Source: Euptelea pleiosperma
Taxonomy: Eukaryota; Streptophyta; Magnoliopsida; Ranunculales; Eupteleaceae
Reading direction: 5' to 3'
Assembly (NCBI GenBank): GCA_035048495.1
Contig: CM068544.1
Coordinates: forward strand, 45,223,893 to 45,287,892
Length of the DNA: 64,000 bases
Under the pieces are notes generated by a model. The model searched no databases. It had not been told where the DNA came from and saw only the letters and a list, made by a program, of their open reading frames with translations. A program made the position numbers and the translations under genes. Of this stretch, positions 1 to 12,357 are shown in pieces; the first letter of the stretch is position 1, and each line of letters opens with the position of its first letter.

Positions 1-629
1 ATACCGTGATGCATCCCGGCCATGACTTTGTCTTTCTCTTTCTCCCTTTCCCTCGGTTTTTGTTTTGGGATTGCGAAGGAAAACTGACTATAAACAAGGA
101 GCTAGATAACTACGTTTGTACGTTTAATCTTGTTTGTGACATATTGTGTGTACTACAATACGGTTCGCTAGTACATTTTTTTTTCCTTCTAAAAATATCT
201 GATTTTGTAAGCCTGTGATGTTACCAATCTGTGTTTTTATTCTGAAAATTTCAGACTACACCATGGAAAATTCATTGAAATGGGGAGCGTGGGACTTTTT
301 CGGTGCGTGATAACCTAGTGACTCCGTCTATACATAGTGTGGTAATGTGAGTCCCACCTTGCGATGTATCGATGAGTGACAACCCTAGGATGATACTGAA
401 GCATCATGGTCCCAAGTTCTAGACCAGTACTGATGATCATCGAGATTCCCACTATAAATAGCAAAGAGTCAAAGACCACCAAATTTCATAGAATATCTTA
501 GGGACGGCTATGCTACATTTATTGTCCCGAGGAGCGAAACTTCAACCTACAGAGACATTTCAAAATCTTCTTATTAGACTCCCTGTACTTTCTTAAATTA
601 GGATCACCTCCTTGATTGTTGATTGACAC
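1..629. other. Intergenic, no gene recognised
   Basis: AT-rich sequence with only short chance ORFs. I see no domain, exon with splice signals, or terminal repeat. Confidence 0.5.
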
Positions 630-1014
630 GAGTAAACCTTCGCTCACACCAATCACAGTCCACAATAAGAGCTACGTGGCACATTCTTAGTGGACACTGA
701 CCGTATGGATGTTTGGCCAATCACTAGGTGGATCCACAAACCAAAAATAAACCTGATCCGTGATTTCTAAGCGTTGGTTTGAAGTTATTTTCATGGGTTG
801 ATTTGAACTGTAGGAATTTGGGCATTATTGAGCGTTATTTGGGTGCAAAGATCCAAAAGTTGTAAATCACTAATCAAGCTGATTTTTGGTCTGCACGTCC
901 ACCGAGGCACTGGCCAGACATCTATACGGTCAGAGACCACTAAGAGTGTGCCACGTGGCTCGTACTTTGGGCTGTGATCGGCTTCGCTCACAGCATGGTG
1001 TGAGCGAAGGTTTG
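630..1014. mobile_element. Foldback MITE, G-box family (copy 1)
   Basis: The ends are inverted: AAACCTTCGCTCACAC on the left and GTGTGAGCGAAGGTTT on the right. Inside them lie longer inverted arms containing the family landmarks: CACGTGG, then CCGTATGGATGTTTGGCC, then CAAAAATcAgcCTGAT, with the same landmarks in reverse on the right arm. There is no coding capacity. A GCCACGTGGC box lies at 950-959. Target duplication not resolved. Confidence 0.75.
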
Positions 1015-1094
1015 CGAAGCATGTCAGTCACGTCAACATGTTAATTAACGCCCAAATAAATGCAAATTTTTTAGTAAAATTTTGATGGCTGTGC

Positions 1095-1455
1095 TTGTTA
1101 TAGAGGCTGATGACAGGGTACAATATGAGCCACGTGGCATACTCTTAGAGGACTATAACCGTATAGATGTTTTTCTAATCCCTAGGTGGATATACAAACC
1201 GAGAATCAGCTGGATTAGTAATTTCAAACCTTTGGATCTTTGTACCTCGAATAATGGTCAATGATGTACAAATTCCACGGTTAAAACCAACCCATGAAAA
1301 TAATTCCAATCCAACGCCTAGAAATCACTAATCCGTCTGATTTTTGGTTTGTCGGTCCACCTAGGCACTGGACAAACATCTATACGGTCAGAGTCCTCTA
1401 AGAATATGCCACGTGGCTCATATTGCGCCCTGTCATCAAAGTCTTACTCCAAATT
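1095..1455. mobile_element. Foldback MITE, G-box family (copy 2)
   Basis: Same body as the 630-1014 copy, but the outer ends use a different short hairpin module, GATGACAGGG...CCCTGTCATC. A perfect GCCACGTGGC is at 1408-1417. Boundaries are approximate. Confidence 0.7.
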
Positions 1456-1557
1456 TTTTTTGAAGAACACATCGGAATATGGATCGTTAAAACAAGCATC
1501 ACGTGACACACTCTTCCAGATCCAAATTCCAAACCAACTGACCGTATGGATGTGGAT

Positions 1558-1947
1558 CATGGTTTTAAAAACGGCCGTTTAAACGGTAACGCCCCAAGCC
1601 CATTTCCGTTTAAACACATTTTATCGGTTTTAAAAAAAATGGCCGTTAATCGTTTAAACAGCCGTTTAATTCTGAAAATTTTGTGAAAAAAAAAAACGGC
1701 CGTTAAATCTGTTTAATTCCGTTAAATTCCTCTTTTATTTTAATTTTCAAATTTCAAAATTTGAATTTCAGCGTCATTTTTTTTCGTTTTTTTCCGTTAA
1801 AATCCATTAAAACCATTAAAACCCGTTAAAATCAGTTTTTTCCCATTTTTTCCAATTTTGCCCCTGGCCGTTTCAATCCGTTTTAATGGTATAAACGGTA
1901 ACGCCCCCAGTCCGTTTAACCGTTAAAACGGCCTCCTTTGAACCTTG
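1558..1947. mobile_element. hAT-type MITE, AAACGG family (copy 1)
   Basis: Begins CATGGTTTTAAAAACGG and ends GGCCTCCTTTGAACCTTG. It is packed with AAACGG/CCGTTT motifs and the conserved stretch GGTAACGCCCC near each end. It has inserted in a G-box-family arm (GTATGGATGT on the left, TCTACAAACC on the right). No clean 8-bp duplication is left. Confidence 0.7.
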
Positions 1948-2099
1948 GATCTACAAACCAAAAATCATCCTGATTTCTAAGCATTGGATTGAAGTCTTTT
2001 TCATTGGTTGATTTATGGCCGTGGGACTCGAGCATCATTTGGAATTTTGGAGTACTTAAATCCAACAGTTTTTTACTAAAAAATAAAAAAATAACAGTT

Positions 2100-2450
2100 A
2101 GAAATGACCAATCAGCCTGATTTTTGGTCTAAAGGTCCACCAAATGGACTAGAACTTTGCCGAGTGCCCATCAGCAAAGTTGATGACCGCCAACAATATG
2201 AGCTACGTGGCACATTTTTAGAGGATGCTGAACAGATGGATGTTTGGCCAATCCTTAGGTGGACCTACCGACCAAAAATCAGCCCGATTAGGGATTTCCA
2301 GCCTTCCAAATAATAGTCAATAATGCTCAAATTCCAATCTTTGGTCTGTATGTCCATTTAGGGTTGGACCAAATATCCAAAAGGTTAGAAATCTCTAATA
2401 TGCCACGTGGCTCATATTGTGGGCGGTAAGTAACTTTGTTGATCGGCGGC
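2100..2450. mobile_element. Foldback MITE, G-box family, diverged copy
   Basis: Contains the family landmarks in both orientations (CAATATGAGCTACGTGGC, GATGTTTGGCCAATCC, and at the right GCCACGTGGCTCATATTG) but with indels. Boundaries are approximate. Confidence 0.55.
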
Positions 2451-2507
2451 AGTCAACCAAGTTCTACTCCACCAAAGCTAGGCCAAACATCCCCATGTAG
2501 TCCCAAG

Positions 2508-3565
2508 CATGGTTTAAAAACGGTGTTATAACGGATTCGGACCTCCCCCGTTACACTATGTACCTTTTTAACACTCAGAAAATAATGGCAGTTATTTTCT
2601 GTTGTATTTCGTTTATAATGAAAATTTATGAAAAAGCCTGTTATTTCCGTTATTTTATTGAAAATTTAAAGAGAATTTTTGACATACCCCGCCATGTTAT
2701 CTTTAAAATTTGACATACCCCACCACAATTTGAAAAAGCTGATATACCCCCCTATAACTCAGTCCATTGTCATTTGACTAGTGTTGACCCGAGTTGACTA
2801 CAAATTTTTTTATTAAATGACAAAAATGCCCTTGTCTTCAACCTTGGAACAAGGGTTTGGGCAAAAACCCAAACCCCAAATCAAACGGCTGTGGTTGACG
2901 GCCAGCCAAGAGATTCCAATGGGTTGACCGCCCATCGCCGGCGACCAACCAACCGGAGTCTCATGGCCAGCAGACCACCACTCTAGCAATAATTTAAAAC
3001 CCAAGGTTAAAAAAAAAAAAAAACATAAAATTTTAGTTTTATCATAACGTGGATTTTAGAAAGATGGGTTCTCTCAATTTTAAAATATCCTTCACGAGTT
3101 TTATCTATTTTTTGGGGGCTTTTTCTTCTCAATATTTGTTTAATTCATAAAAAAATCTCAAGTTTACCAACATAGGTTTTAATTTTTATTTTTAATCTCC
3201 CTCTTTCATGTTTGATTTGGGGTTTAGGTTTTGGCCTAAACCCAAACCCTTGTTCTAAAGTTGAAGACAAAGGCACTTTCGTCCTTTAATAAAAAATTTG
3301 GTAGTCAACTCGGGTCAACACTGGTCAAATGAACAGTGGACTGAGTCATAGGGGGGTATGTCAGCCTTTTGAAATTGTGGAGGGGTATGTCAAATTTTAA
3401 AGATAACATGGGGGTATGTCAAAAATTCCCAAATTTAAAATAAGTTTTAGCGTCATTTTTTCCGTTATTTTCCATTTTTCCCCCGGTGGTACAATTTGTT
3501 ATAACGGAAAAAACAGTAACGCCCCCAGTCAGTTATACCATTATAACGGCCCCTTTTAAACCTTG
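2508..3565. mobile_element. hAT-type MITE, ATAACGG subfamily, interrupted
   Basis: Starts CATGGTTTAAAAACGG and ends CCCCTTTTAAACCTTG, with TATAACGG motifs in the outer parts. A 760-bp Mutator-like element is nested inside (2671-3430), so this element is the older of the two. Confidence 0.65.
2671..3430. mobile_element. Mutator-like MITE with about 215-bp TIRs
   Basis: The left arm (2671-2885) and right arm (about 3215-3430) are inverted copies over about 215 bp. Outer ends are GAGAATTTTTGACATACCCC and its near complement. It is flanked by a perfect 9-bp direct repeat AAATTTAAA (2662-2670 and 3431-3439). Long TIRs with a 9-bp duplication are the hallmark of Mutator-like elements. There is no transposase ORF inside, so it is non-autonomous. 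Confidence 0.85.
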
Positions 3566-3875
3566 TACCACTTGGTCAGCGATCTCTAAGAGTATGCCAC
3601 GTAAGTTCTACGCTGGTTACATTTGGGTGCTAGTCTCCAACATTTACCGATGATAAGGAGGGAGTCATCCTAATTTATTAGATCGTCTCACTAAATGAAT
3701 CAAATTTCTAGTGCGGCTTTTGCCAATCCAGGGATTAGCCTCACTTTTTGGACCGTCAAGAATTATGGGCCTGTGTTTATGGCCCAGCAATAAGTCCCAT
3801 TATAACGGTACTGTAAAACCGCTAGAAATAGGGTGAAAGCAGTCGCTAAGAAAGGTCATCTGTATTAGTCACCAA

Positions 3876-4131
3876 CAATGTTTTAAACGACCCGTTATAA
3901 CGGTACCGTTGAACCGCTATTACGTGTCATATCAGTCACTTCTAAGTAAAAAACGGTCAGAAAATTATTATTTTAATATTTTGAAAATTAATTAATTTTT
4001 TTTCAAAATAACAGCCATTATAATGGTTTTTTTTTTTTTTTTTTTTTCTTCCGGTTTTGAGCATTATCACAGAAAAACGCAATGGGTCAGGGCGTTAGCA
4101 TTACAATACTGTTATTTTCGTTATAACCTTG
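3876..4131. mobile_element. hAT-type MITE, ATAACGG subfamily (short copy)
   Basis: Starts CAATGTTTTAAACG and ends CGTTATAACCTTG. It is flanked by a perfect 8-bp duplication GTCACCAA (3868-3875 and 4132-4139). At 256 bp it is a shortened member that keeps the terminal motifs. Confidence 0.8.
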
Positions 4132-4323
4132 GTCACCAACAATATTATTACAAATTACCTATAAAATAAAAGCAATAAAAAGAGCTGTAACATGGCACGA
4201 TTTCAATTCTAACACTCTTAAACGCGAAAGCCGTAACAAAATATTTGGTACCACAGGCTGACGGAATATGTATCATGCATACGCCGATAAAAATATGCGT
4301 GGTATATGTCCTTTTAAACAGGT

Positions 4324-7300
4324 TTAAGTGCTGTGGATCTTTAGAGCATGCTCTAGAATTTGCCGATCAGGTTTGCAGATCTCTTTTAATTTGAGGCCGT
4401 CTTTGTATATAATGAAGATGGGCACCAGCTTAATGCACTCGAGTTTTGCCCATTCCGGGTTTTCTTCAACATCCACCTGCAAGGAAGGCAACGCAGTCAT
4501 GTTTACTGTTAAATACCAGACGTATTAGCATTGTAACAAAAATAATATAACAAGGGCGTTTGGTCTAGTGGTATGATTCTTGCTTTGGGTGCAAGAGGTC
4601 GCGAGTTCGATTCTCGCAACGCCCCTTTTGAATATTTTTGCCTCCTAATAGGACCTGTCAATGTGACAAAAGAGGTAGGTTTCTTTTACATTTTTTTCCT
4701 ATTTAAAAAATAGAAACATGCCCTTTCGATATCCGACGCATGTTTTTTTTTGGCCACATGGTGTAAGGCTATTGGGCCGAAACGTGCCAGGAGAGGTTGA
4801 GGTGGCAAAACACGTGGACCCTTTCATGACCACCGCCTCAGCTGCCGCAAAAACGAAAACCCAAAAGCAGACTCCTTTTGTCATCTGTCTGAGCAGATAA
4901 CATGTCCCTATATGATATCCCATTGGGTCAGCAAACAATTCATTTTTTTTGTCCACACTGTTAGGCTTTGGTTTGTTTCTTTCACGGTTCCAGCTAGCAA
5001 CAACAATAATACAATAGCTTTCTCTATTTAGAATGTTTTTAAATGATTAATGCAGAAAAACTTGATATATTTAACAGAGTAAACAAAGTTAAAACTGAAA
5101 TCTGACAAGGTTGAGGAGCGCGGTGAATCAACTTATGTCTCGGTCCATTTTACGCAATCAAGTCAAAAGGTCAAGTTATTCAATTAGCCTTGAGAAATCC
5201 AGTAGCAAGTTTTTACTGATTTTTTTGCATTACTCATCAATGGCCTCACGTCATGGCAACACTCTTTCTTCCCAAACAAGAAATATAATACAAACATTAT
5301 TATATAATAGTTTACTACCAATATATATATATATATATTTTTATATTCATTACACATTTGAAATAAAATTCTAGATTTGATGGAGCAACTGACTTCGTAG
5401 TTTATATTTTTAACATTTGGTGCTAACAGATAAAGTATAGCCAGATTTGAGATCCTACTGATGCAATAAAGAAATGTGTAATACATCAAATCCATCAAGA
5501 TGCAGAGGAGGGTGAAAGATCTAAAACAATATATAGAAGCATGGGTAAAGGCATACGATATTGCTTGAGAAACACACCTTAAGGAAGTTCCAGAAAGGGT
5601 ATCTCTGGGAGAGTTCGTTAACCAATGGAGAGAGTTGTTTGCACCTGTCATCTGACTTCACAAAGAACTGTAACAATGCATGACCTGTATAAAAGGCACA
5701 AAGAAAGTTGCATGTTGAGATAAAGGTCTAGTGACTTACCCAATTATGAAATTTGAATTAGTTATGTTGGCACAATAACTTGGCAATCATAATGGAATTT
5801 AAAATAGTAAAGAAATTCTGGAATGTTGTATTTCCCAACACAAAACATTCCAGGATCCAGCCAAGTCGCAGTGGACTTGCATGCACCAAATTCATAGCTT
5901 AAATCCAGGAGATATAAACCTAACTCGGGGCATTTTCAGTCTTGTATGTCACTTGAACTTTAGACTTGGTACACCTGAAAAATGGCTTCATGGGCAAGTC
6001 ATGAGTTTACTCATTGGGTTGCCTAAGGTTGAGATGGGTATGACCATTCCCAATTTCCCACTGATATGAGTGCTTGGTGTGGATTCGAGGATTACTATAT
6101 CTTGCTCTTCTAAGAACCTTATATGTATATATTCATTCTTAATACAGAAAGAACAGATAAAATCGTAAAATGAAACCTCTTCTCACCTGCTAACTTGATA
6201 GTTTTTAAGAACTGGGAATAGCTGTTCAGATGGGTAACTTGTCCTCCGGTTCGAAAGTTATAAGCCTCTGCACCTTGGGCCTTTCTTAACTCCATCTGTA
6301 CTTGAAGAAGAGAATTCGTGATGCTAATATCTCCTGGCATCTCCTGGCTCAATACTGTATAGTCTCTCAGAGACTCTTCCCAGCGCTCAAGCTGAGTCAG
6401 AAAATTTATTTGGATTATTCAGAATTGAAAAATAAAACGACCTTCCCTAATTGACAAAATATAACCTCAACATTGGTTTATCCCATATTCTATAATTTCT
6501 ACGAGTAGAACACTTTGGAAAGACCACAAAGTTCCCCATAACTTATGAAAAAGATTAAGAAATATACTCTTGCATTGGAGTGAGCACGCCGAAGAAGTGC
6601 TTTAGTATAATCGGGTCGGTTTCTTAAAGCAGCATTACAATCATCAACAGCCATTTCCCACTGTCCAAGCTTAGATCTGCAAGCCGCTCGATTACAAAGC
6701 AAGACACCATTTGTAGGAGAATACTCCAACCCCTGACTATACGCAATGCAGGCCTCCAAATACTTTCCAGCTTTAAAATATTCATTTCCAGCTTCTCGAG
6801 CATCAGCAACAGCCCTGGCTTTTCTTAGCCACATCAAGGACTCGGATCTGGGCTCCAAGTGTACTGCACATTCTGCTGCTAGAACCCCATCATTGAACCT
6901 GAAGATTCAGTCAGAACTTGAGACAAACTGGTCAAGAATCAATATAGCTGAAATGACAAAACCACACATGCAGGACGATGACCCAACATTCAATGGGTCC
7001 ACCTCAGGGATCTCCTAAACTGAAAATTGACCGGATCAGATGACCCGAACTGTAGACAGATTGCATACTTTTGAAGAATCAGAAAAATATGAACAATAAA
7101 AGAAAAGGCCTATGGATGATGGTAAGAATCATTAAATTTGATCAATTCTTGGTAAAAGATATCTCATTGATAAGACTCTATGGTGTTGGGTCCACCCGCT
7201 GCATGTGTGTCGCATTTACTGCCTTGCCTCTTGTGATGGCAGGTACCTTAGGTTTCCTCGGCATTGATAGTTGATCATGTATTTACCTTCCTAAATACAT

Positions 7301-10300
7301 GTAGACCTGAGTTTCAATCATCAGTAAGCATGAATCCCATTTGTGAGCTTTTCTCGATTTGCTTTCCTCTGACTTCCTTGCTACCATCAAAAGTTCAAGA
7401 GCTTCTTTTGCCTTGTGAAGCTTTAATAGTGCTTCAGCTTTAAAAGCAAGCACCTGTCACAGGGATGTAAGACATACTGTTTTTTGTCATCCAAAACTAC
7501 AGACACAAGTAATCATTTTTACCTGGTCTGATGCATCCGCTCCGGCTTCAATAGCAAGTGTACTTTCTGTCAAAATACGATCCCAATCTTCAATCTTTCG
7601 AACCTTTCTCATATTCATTAGATGAGTTTCAAGATGCATAAGATTTTGCATTGCTTCTGAGCCAAGCTCCTGCCCAGATAATTTGAAATGCCGTTTTGCA
7701 TCTTCCACCCGGCCCAACCTGGAAATTACCCAAGTTATTACAATAGTGTGAAATGTTTTCTTGTACATTACATGCCTGGCATGTAGCAAGGGCATATTGA
7801 AGAGCATAGAACTGGAAGAGATACAAACAGCTGGGACTAAAAAGAGTTAACTTGTGCATCCTCTAGTATAAAGATCACATTGCAGTCAGAATGTACATGT
7901 TCATGTTATGATTTGGCTTTTGGTACTTTAGAAACTTGATTGACTAATTTGGTTTAGAGTGGTGTATGGGTACAATTTATAAATCCATCTGATTTAGTTT
8001 TCAAGACTTTAAAAGTGAGAAGAGTTGTTGGTTTGGAATGAGTTTGTGCAGGGAGGCCTTTTTCTGATGAACGTTATTTTGTTAAATATGTTTCTCTTCT
8101 CATATTCTATCTTCATCATATTATGTGTGATTCAGAACTTTTTGAATTCATACGTGCGTGAGTTGTGTGAGCCTTCTTGATATCCATTAAGTAGAAACTC
8201 AACAAAGCTAACTATGAGTTACTACCTCTTAAAGATAGATTTGATGGATCCATCGGAGGTGGTTTGATTATTCTAGTTCAGTGATATAACTGGAAGCACT
8301 TGGATGGTAGTGTTCCTTGAAGAATTAATTGACTGAATATTCGCATTTCTAGTTCAAGGGTTGGCACTGTAGTCAACAGTCATGCACTAAGTTTGATAGA
8401 CAGAGAAGATTAGATTAAGAAGAAAAAGAAGATAAATAAATGACAGGAGCTCTGAGGAATCAATCTAAGAGGTGCAAAAATGACAAGAAATGAAGTTTCT
8501 GGTCATATAAAAGGTATATTGCAGAAAATTTATATTCCCAAATAAGTTTCTATTTTGGTTAAGTTTTCATTCATGGAGACGAATTAAAACTTTTTTTCTA
8601 GCTCTCAGATTTGAATGTAGAGTTTGATGGTTCAACAGGGAGTCAGCAAGATCATGGGCAAGGCCCCCACACAATGGTAGAAGAGGAATTCTTCAACCGT
8701 GCCTTTCTAATTTGATGGGACATCTGTCCAAGGATCATTAGTCAAGCACCGTCTTGGCTTTGAAATCAAATTTAGGTGAGGATGGACTAACTTGTCATCC
8801 AATTATGTATTATATTAAATTGTTGTAATAAATTAAAACTTGTCTTATGACAGTCATACAATCATAAGAATTGGTGAAGTGGTGGAGTGAAAAGTTCACC
8901 CCGAAAATAATCATGAAAATGACACAAGAACTAACGAAAAAAGGAGCAAAATGAAGAAGAAAATAAGGAGGAATTATAGAAAGAAAAATGGAGACAAAAA
9001 TGGTGGATGTATTGAGTAATTGAAAGTTAGTAGGATCCCTGCACAAGAATGGAAACAACAAAGGAACTTGGTTTGAACGGTGGCCCGGCGCAAGACCAAT
9101 GCAGTACGGGTGGTGGTTGAGGCTGGAGCATGGCTCAACAGATCCTCACAACCAATCAGATAAAAAACGCTCCATGAGCTTCTTCTTCAAAGATAAATTT
9201 GATCTAAAAAAATTGACCCTTCTTTCTTTACAAAGGTTTTTTTATATAAAACTCCAAATCCTAGGGCCAAGCCAACCATTGGATTGCTCAAAGTGATCTT
9301 GACCACCCAGTTTTTCTAAAGGGAGACAAAAAATACCCTTTAATGAAAGGAAAAAAAAAATACAAACCCCAAACACCCCTTAAATCATGATCCAAATACC
9401 CTCAGAAACCCGAAAATACCCAATCTTCTCCTCCGATCCTTGGACCTTAATCTCCCAAAACTATAATGAGGGACTCCCAGTCCGATCAGATCATAAAGTT
9501 ACAACTTACAACACATTAAACTATACTTAGTAAAAACTAATAAGCAACATTGAACATGTACTTATCAATGTCTACGAAGCAATCACATCCTGCAGCAATT
9601 TTGGAGGTAGCACAATATGGAAAAAGATGATGGATAAAAAAAATACTTCCCTCGTTGTTCCTCCCACATCTAATTTGATGAGGTTCTACTACACATCTTG
9701 TGATATTATCACCATTACGTAAAATATGATATACTTCCTTTGAAGCTAGAAAGAGTATCAACAATACTGATCAAACTCAGATGTGTACACTAAAACAGTT
9801 CGAGAAATCTTGGATAACCCACTTACTGATAACGTGACAATATATTCCTCAAGGATATCCAAGATGTAAATTTCGGTGAAAGCAAGTTAAGAGAACAAGG
9901 ACTAATAGCCCAAGGAACAGAGAATGAACAATACCAATTCAGAATTAATGAAGGTTCACTAAGAAAATTAAAAAAGAAAAAAGAATTGATGGCGATAAAC
10001 CTTCATGTGTGTTTATGTGTATAAAATAGACATCAAGAGCAAGAAAGACTCTTAACTGCCTCTCACACCTACACATCACAAAGTGTAATAACTAGAAATA
10101 ATTATCATTTAATTATGAACAAGGAGGAAACTCATACACTAAGCCATAAAAATAATCACAAGACTTACCTGGTGTATAGACTTCCAAGTCTATAGTGAGC
10201 ACGAGAATATAAAGGATCACAATTGATTGCCTCCAGGCACTCCTCCACTGCCTCCATATACCAGCCAAGGCCAGCCAATGCAGCCGCTTTATTGTTATGG

Positions 10301-11391
10301 CAGGGTGCATTTTGAGGACACAGGGCAATTGCCTTATCATAAAAGAATATGGCCTCTGCGAAACGGCCTTTCCTGTATTCCTCATTGCCTGCATTCTTAA
10401 GCTTCTCCACACTGTCAAAATGTTGGGTAACACTTGGAGTCGTGCCGTTCTGCCTTTCTTCTCTGTTTTTACTACCAAGAACCAGAGAATTACTTTTTGT
10501 AAGAATTTCCACATTCTTGACACCCTTGATGATGCTCCCATGACCATAATTACCTCCACCAAAACCCAAAACATGGTTACTTGATGGAATACGTTTGGAA
10601 ACTCCATAGTCTACTCCATTGCCTATAATTCTAGGCACAGTTTCATTTACTTGAGTTTCTTTTTGACGTGGAGGATCTGCTTCTAAGACCAAGTTTTTTG
10701 AATTTTTATATATGTTTCCAAACGAAAAAATGCTCCTACTCTTGGGACCCCCACGTACTGGGGTTCCAATGTGGGAATTATTGGAATTCTCATTGCAACA
10801 ATTCTTGTGATCTATAGTTACAGAAGTTTTTGAGTTACCTAGCCTGCAAGGACTCCTAACATTTGAACCCATGTCATGTTTCCTGATGACAGAATTGGAA
10901 CTCTCGTCGCTAAACGAGACTGAACGAAGGTGTTTCACACGTTTCCTTGAATCAAGAGAGGAAGTGGAGGGCGGGGTAGGAAGGGAATTAGAGACACCAT
11001 TGCTTTTCACACCCAATTTCCCACTTTTCCCATTACCAGAACGTACTTCCGAATTCATCTGAGTTTTCACATTCAGAGACCTATAGTTTTTAGATCCCAC
11101 CTGTGAATCCACCAGTGGTTTTAAACCCAAAAAATCCTTCCCGCCTTTTTCATATTTCAAATTGCACGAGTTCTGGGTCTCCAAACTCCTGAAAGATGCA
11201 ATGGGCATCTTCTCTTCGGTCTTTCCCCTAATGGGGCTTGAGCTATAATGGACCCCAGTTTCATTTGCAGCAACTTTGCTCAAGTGCTTCTGTTTTCCAG
11301 AAGAAAAACAAATGGGTTCACTCTGTTTTCTCTGTACAGAAACAGAAAGGTTTCTAGAACTTACAACCACTCTATCCGAATCAAAACCCAT
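4324..11391 (-). CDS. TTL: TTL-type TPR and thioredoxin-like protein
   Basis: Seven exons on the minus strand, joined by me at GT-AG sites: 11391-10169, 7718-7523, 7453-7287, 6898-6568, 6391-6187, 5684-5578 and 4476-4324. All phases agree and give 793 aa. Residues 1 to about 326 are a Ser/Asn/Lys-rich, probably disordered region. A TPR block begins [16 protein letters not shown] at 327, and a second lies at about 530-640 ([16 protein letters not shown]). The C-terminus from about 695 is a thioredoxin fold whose active site reads [10 protein letters not shown], with one Cys and no CxxC, as is usual for TTL proteins. In Arabidopsis, TTLs are scaffolds linked to brassinosteroid signalling, osmotic stress and ABA responses; the role here is inferred from family. 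Exon 1 ends inside the first TPR block. Intron 1 is about 2.45 kb. A tRNA gene sits in intron 6. Which TTL paralogue it is cannot be told by eye. Confidence 0.92.
4554..4625 (+). tRNA. trnP-UGG: tRNA-Pro (anticodon UGG)
   Basis: A 72-nt cloverleaf: acceptor strand GGGCGTT (4554-4560) pairs with AACGCCC (4618-4624). The anticodon stem CTTGC/GCAAG encloses the loop TTTGGGT, with anticodon TGG at 4586-4588. The T arm reads GCGAGTTCGATTCTCGC. T(4) follows directly at 4626-4629, a Pol III terminator. CCA is not encoded, as expected for a nuclear tRNA. It lies within the last intron of the TTL-type gene, on the opposite strand. Confidence 0.95.
7719..10168. other. Intron 1 of the TTL-type gene
   Basis: A 2.45-kb intron on the minus strand, bounded by GT (10167-10168) and AG (7719-7720). 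Both strands carry only short ORFs. I recognise no exon, transposon or RNA gene in it. Confidence 0.7.
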
Positions 11392-11899
11392 CTATAGACG
11401 AAAAACACTAAAACAGATTCAACACAGACAAAAACCCAAAGAAGCCACAAGCAAACTTCACAAAAGACTAGGAAGACAAACCCATAAATCCAAAAAGAAG
11501 AAGATACCCAGTTGAAGAATCAAAAAACCCAATTGGATTATAAAGAAAAACACAAGACCCAGTTAACGATTTGAATGAAATGAGAGAAGGGGAGCAAAGA
11601 ATGGGTGGTTGCCTTTGGAGGGAAAGTGAAAATCAAAGCAAGTTGGCCATGTGGGTTGCTTGTCATTCTCCTTGTCCTTGACCACTGAAACAAACCCACC
11701 AAGGGAATCCTCCGCTGTTCTTCCCCTGCAACGTCCTTATCCATCACCACAGCCAAAACCTTTAACGTACGCCCACCAAAGAAAACGACCGTTTGCAGTT
11801 AAGCCCGCCAGGGTTCGATCCCCGCTCTGCCAGCAAGATTCACGTTCTCCTGCTCCCCAGTCCCCACAAAGAAATTTGAAGAGTTCGTATTTCCAGAAC

Positions 11900-12290
11900 G
11901 ACGACGTCTGTATGTGCCACGTGGAACACTCTTGGTGACGACGGACCATATGGATGTTTGGCGGGTAAAACTTTGATGACAAGGCCGATGACAGCGCGCA
12001 ATATAAGCAACGTGGCACAGTCTTAGAGGACAGCGTACAATATTAGTCGATTAGTGATTTATAGGCGTTGGATTGGAATTATTTTCATGGGTTGATTTTA
12101 ACCGTGTGAATTTGAGCATTATTGACCATTATTTCAGGTAAAAATATCCAAAGGTTTGAACTCACTAATCAAGCTGATTTTTTGTTTGTAGTTCCACTTA
12201 GGGATTGGACAAACATCCATACGGTCAGAGTCCTCTAAGAGTATGCCACTTGGCTCATATTGCGTGCTATGATCGTTGATTTTTTAGCAG
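11900..12290. mobile_element. Foldback MITE, G-box family, rearranged copy
   Basis: Holds a left-arm piece (TGCCACGTGGAACACTC, then CCATATGGATGTTTGGC) followed by GATGACA ends and a right-arm piece (ACAAACATCCATACGGTCAGAG). It looks like two overlapping or tandem partial copies. Limits are approximate. Confidence 0.5.
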
Positions 12291-12357
12291 TGGGATTTGA
12301 GTATTATTTGCGATACTAAAATCCGGATCAAACTTTGATGACCGGGCCCTGTCATCA

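Noticed and set aside
4699..4956. Open frames on both strands beside the tRNA
   Set aside because: They lie within the last intron of the TTL-type gene and show no homology.
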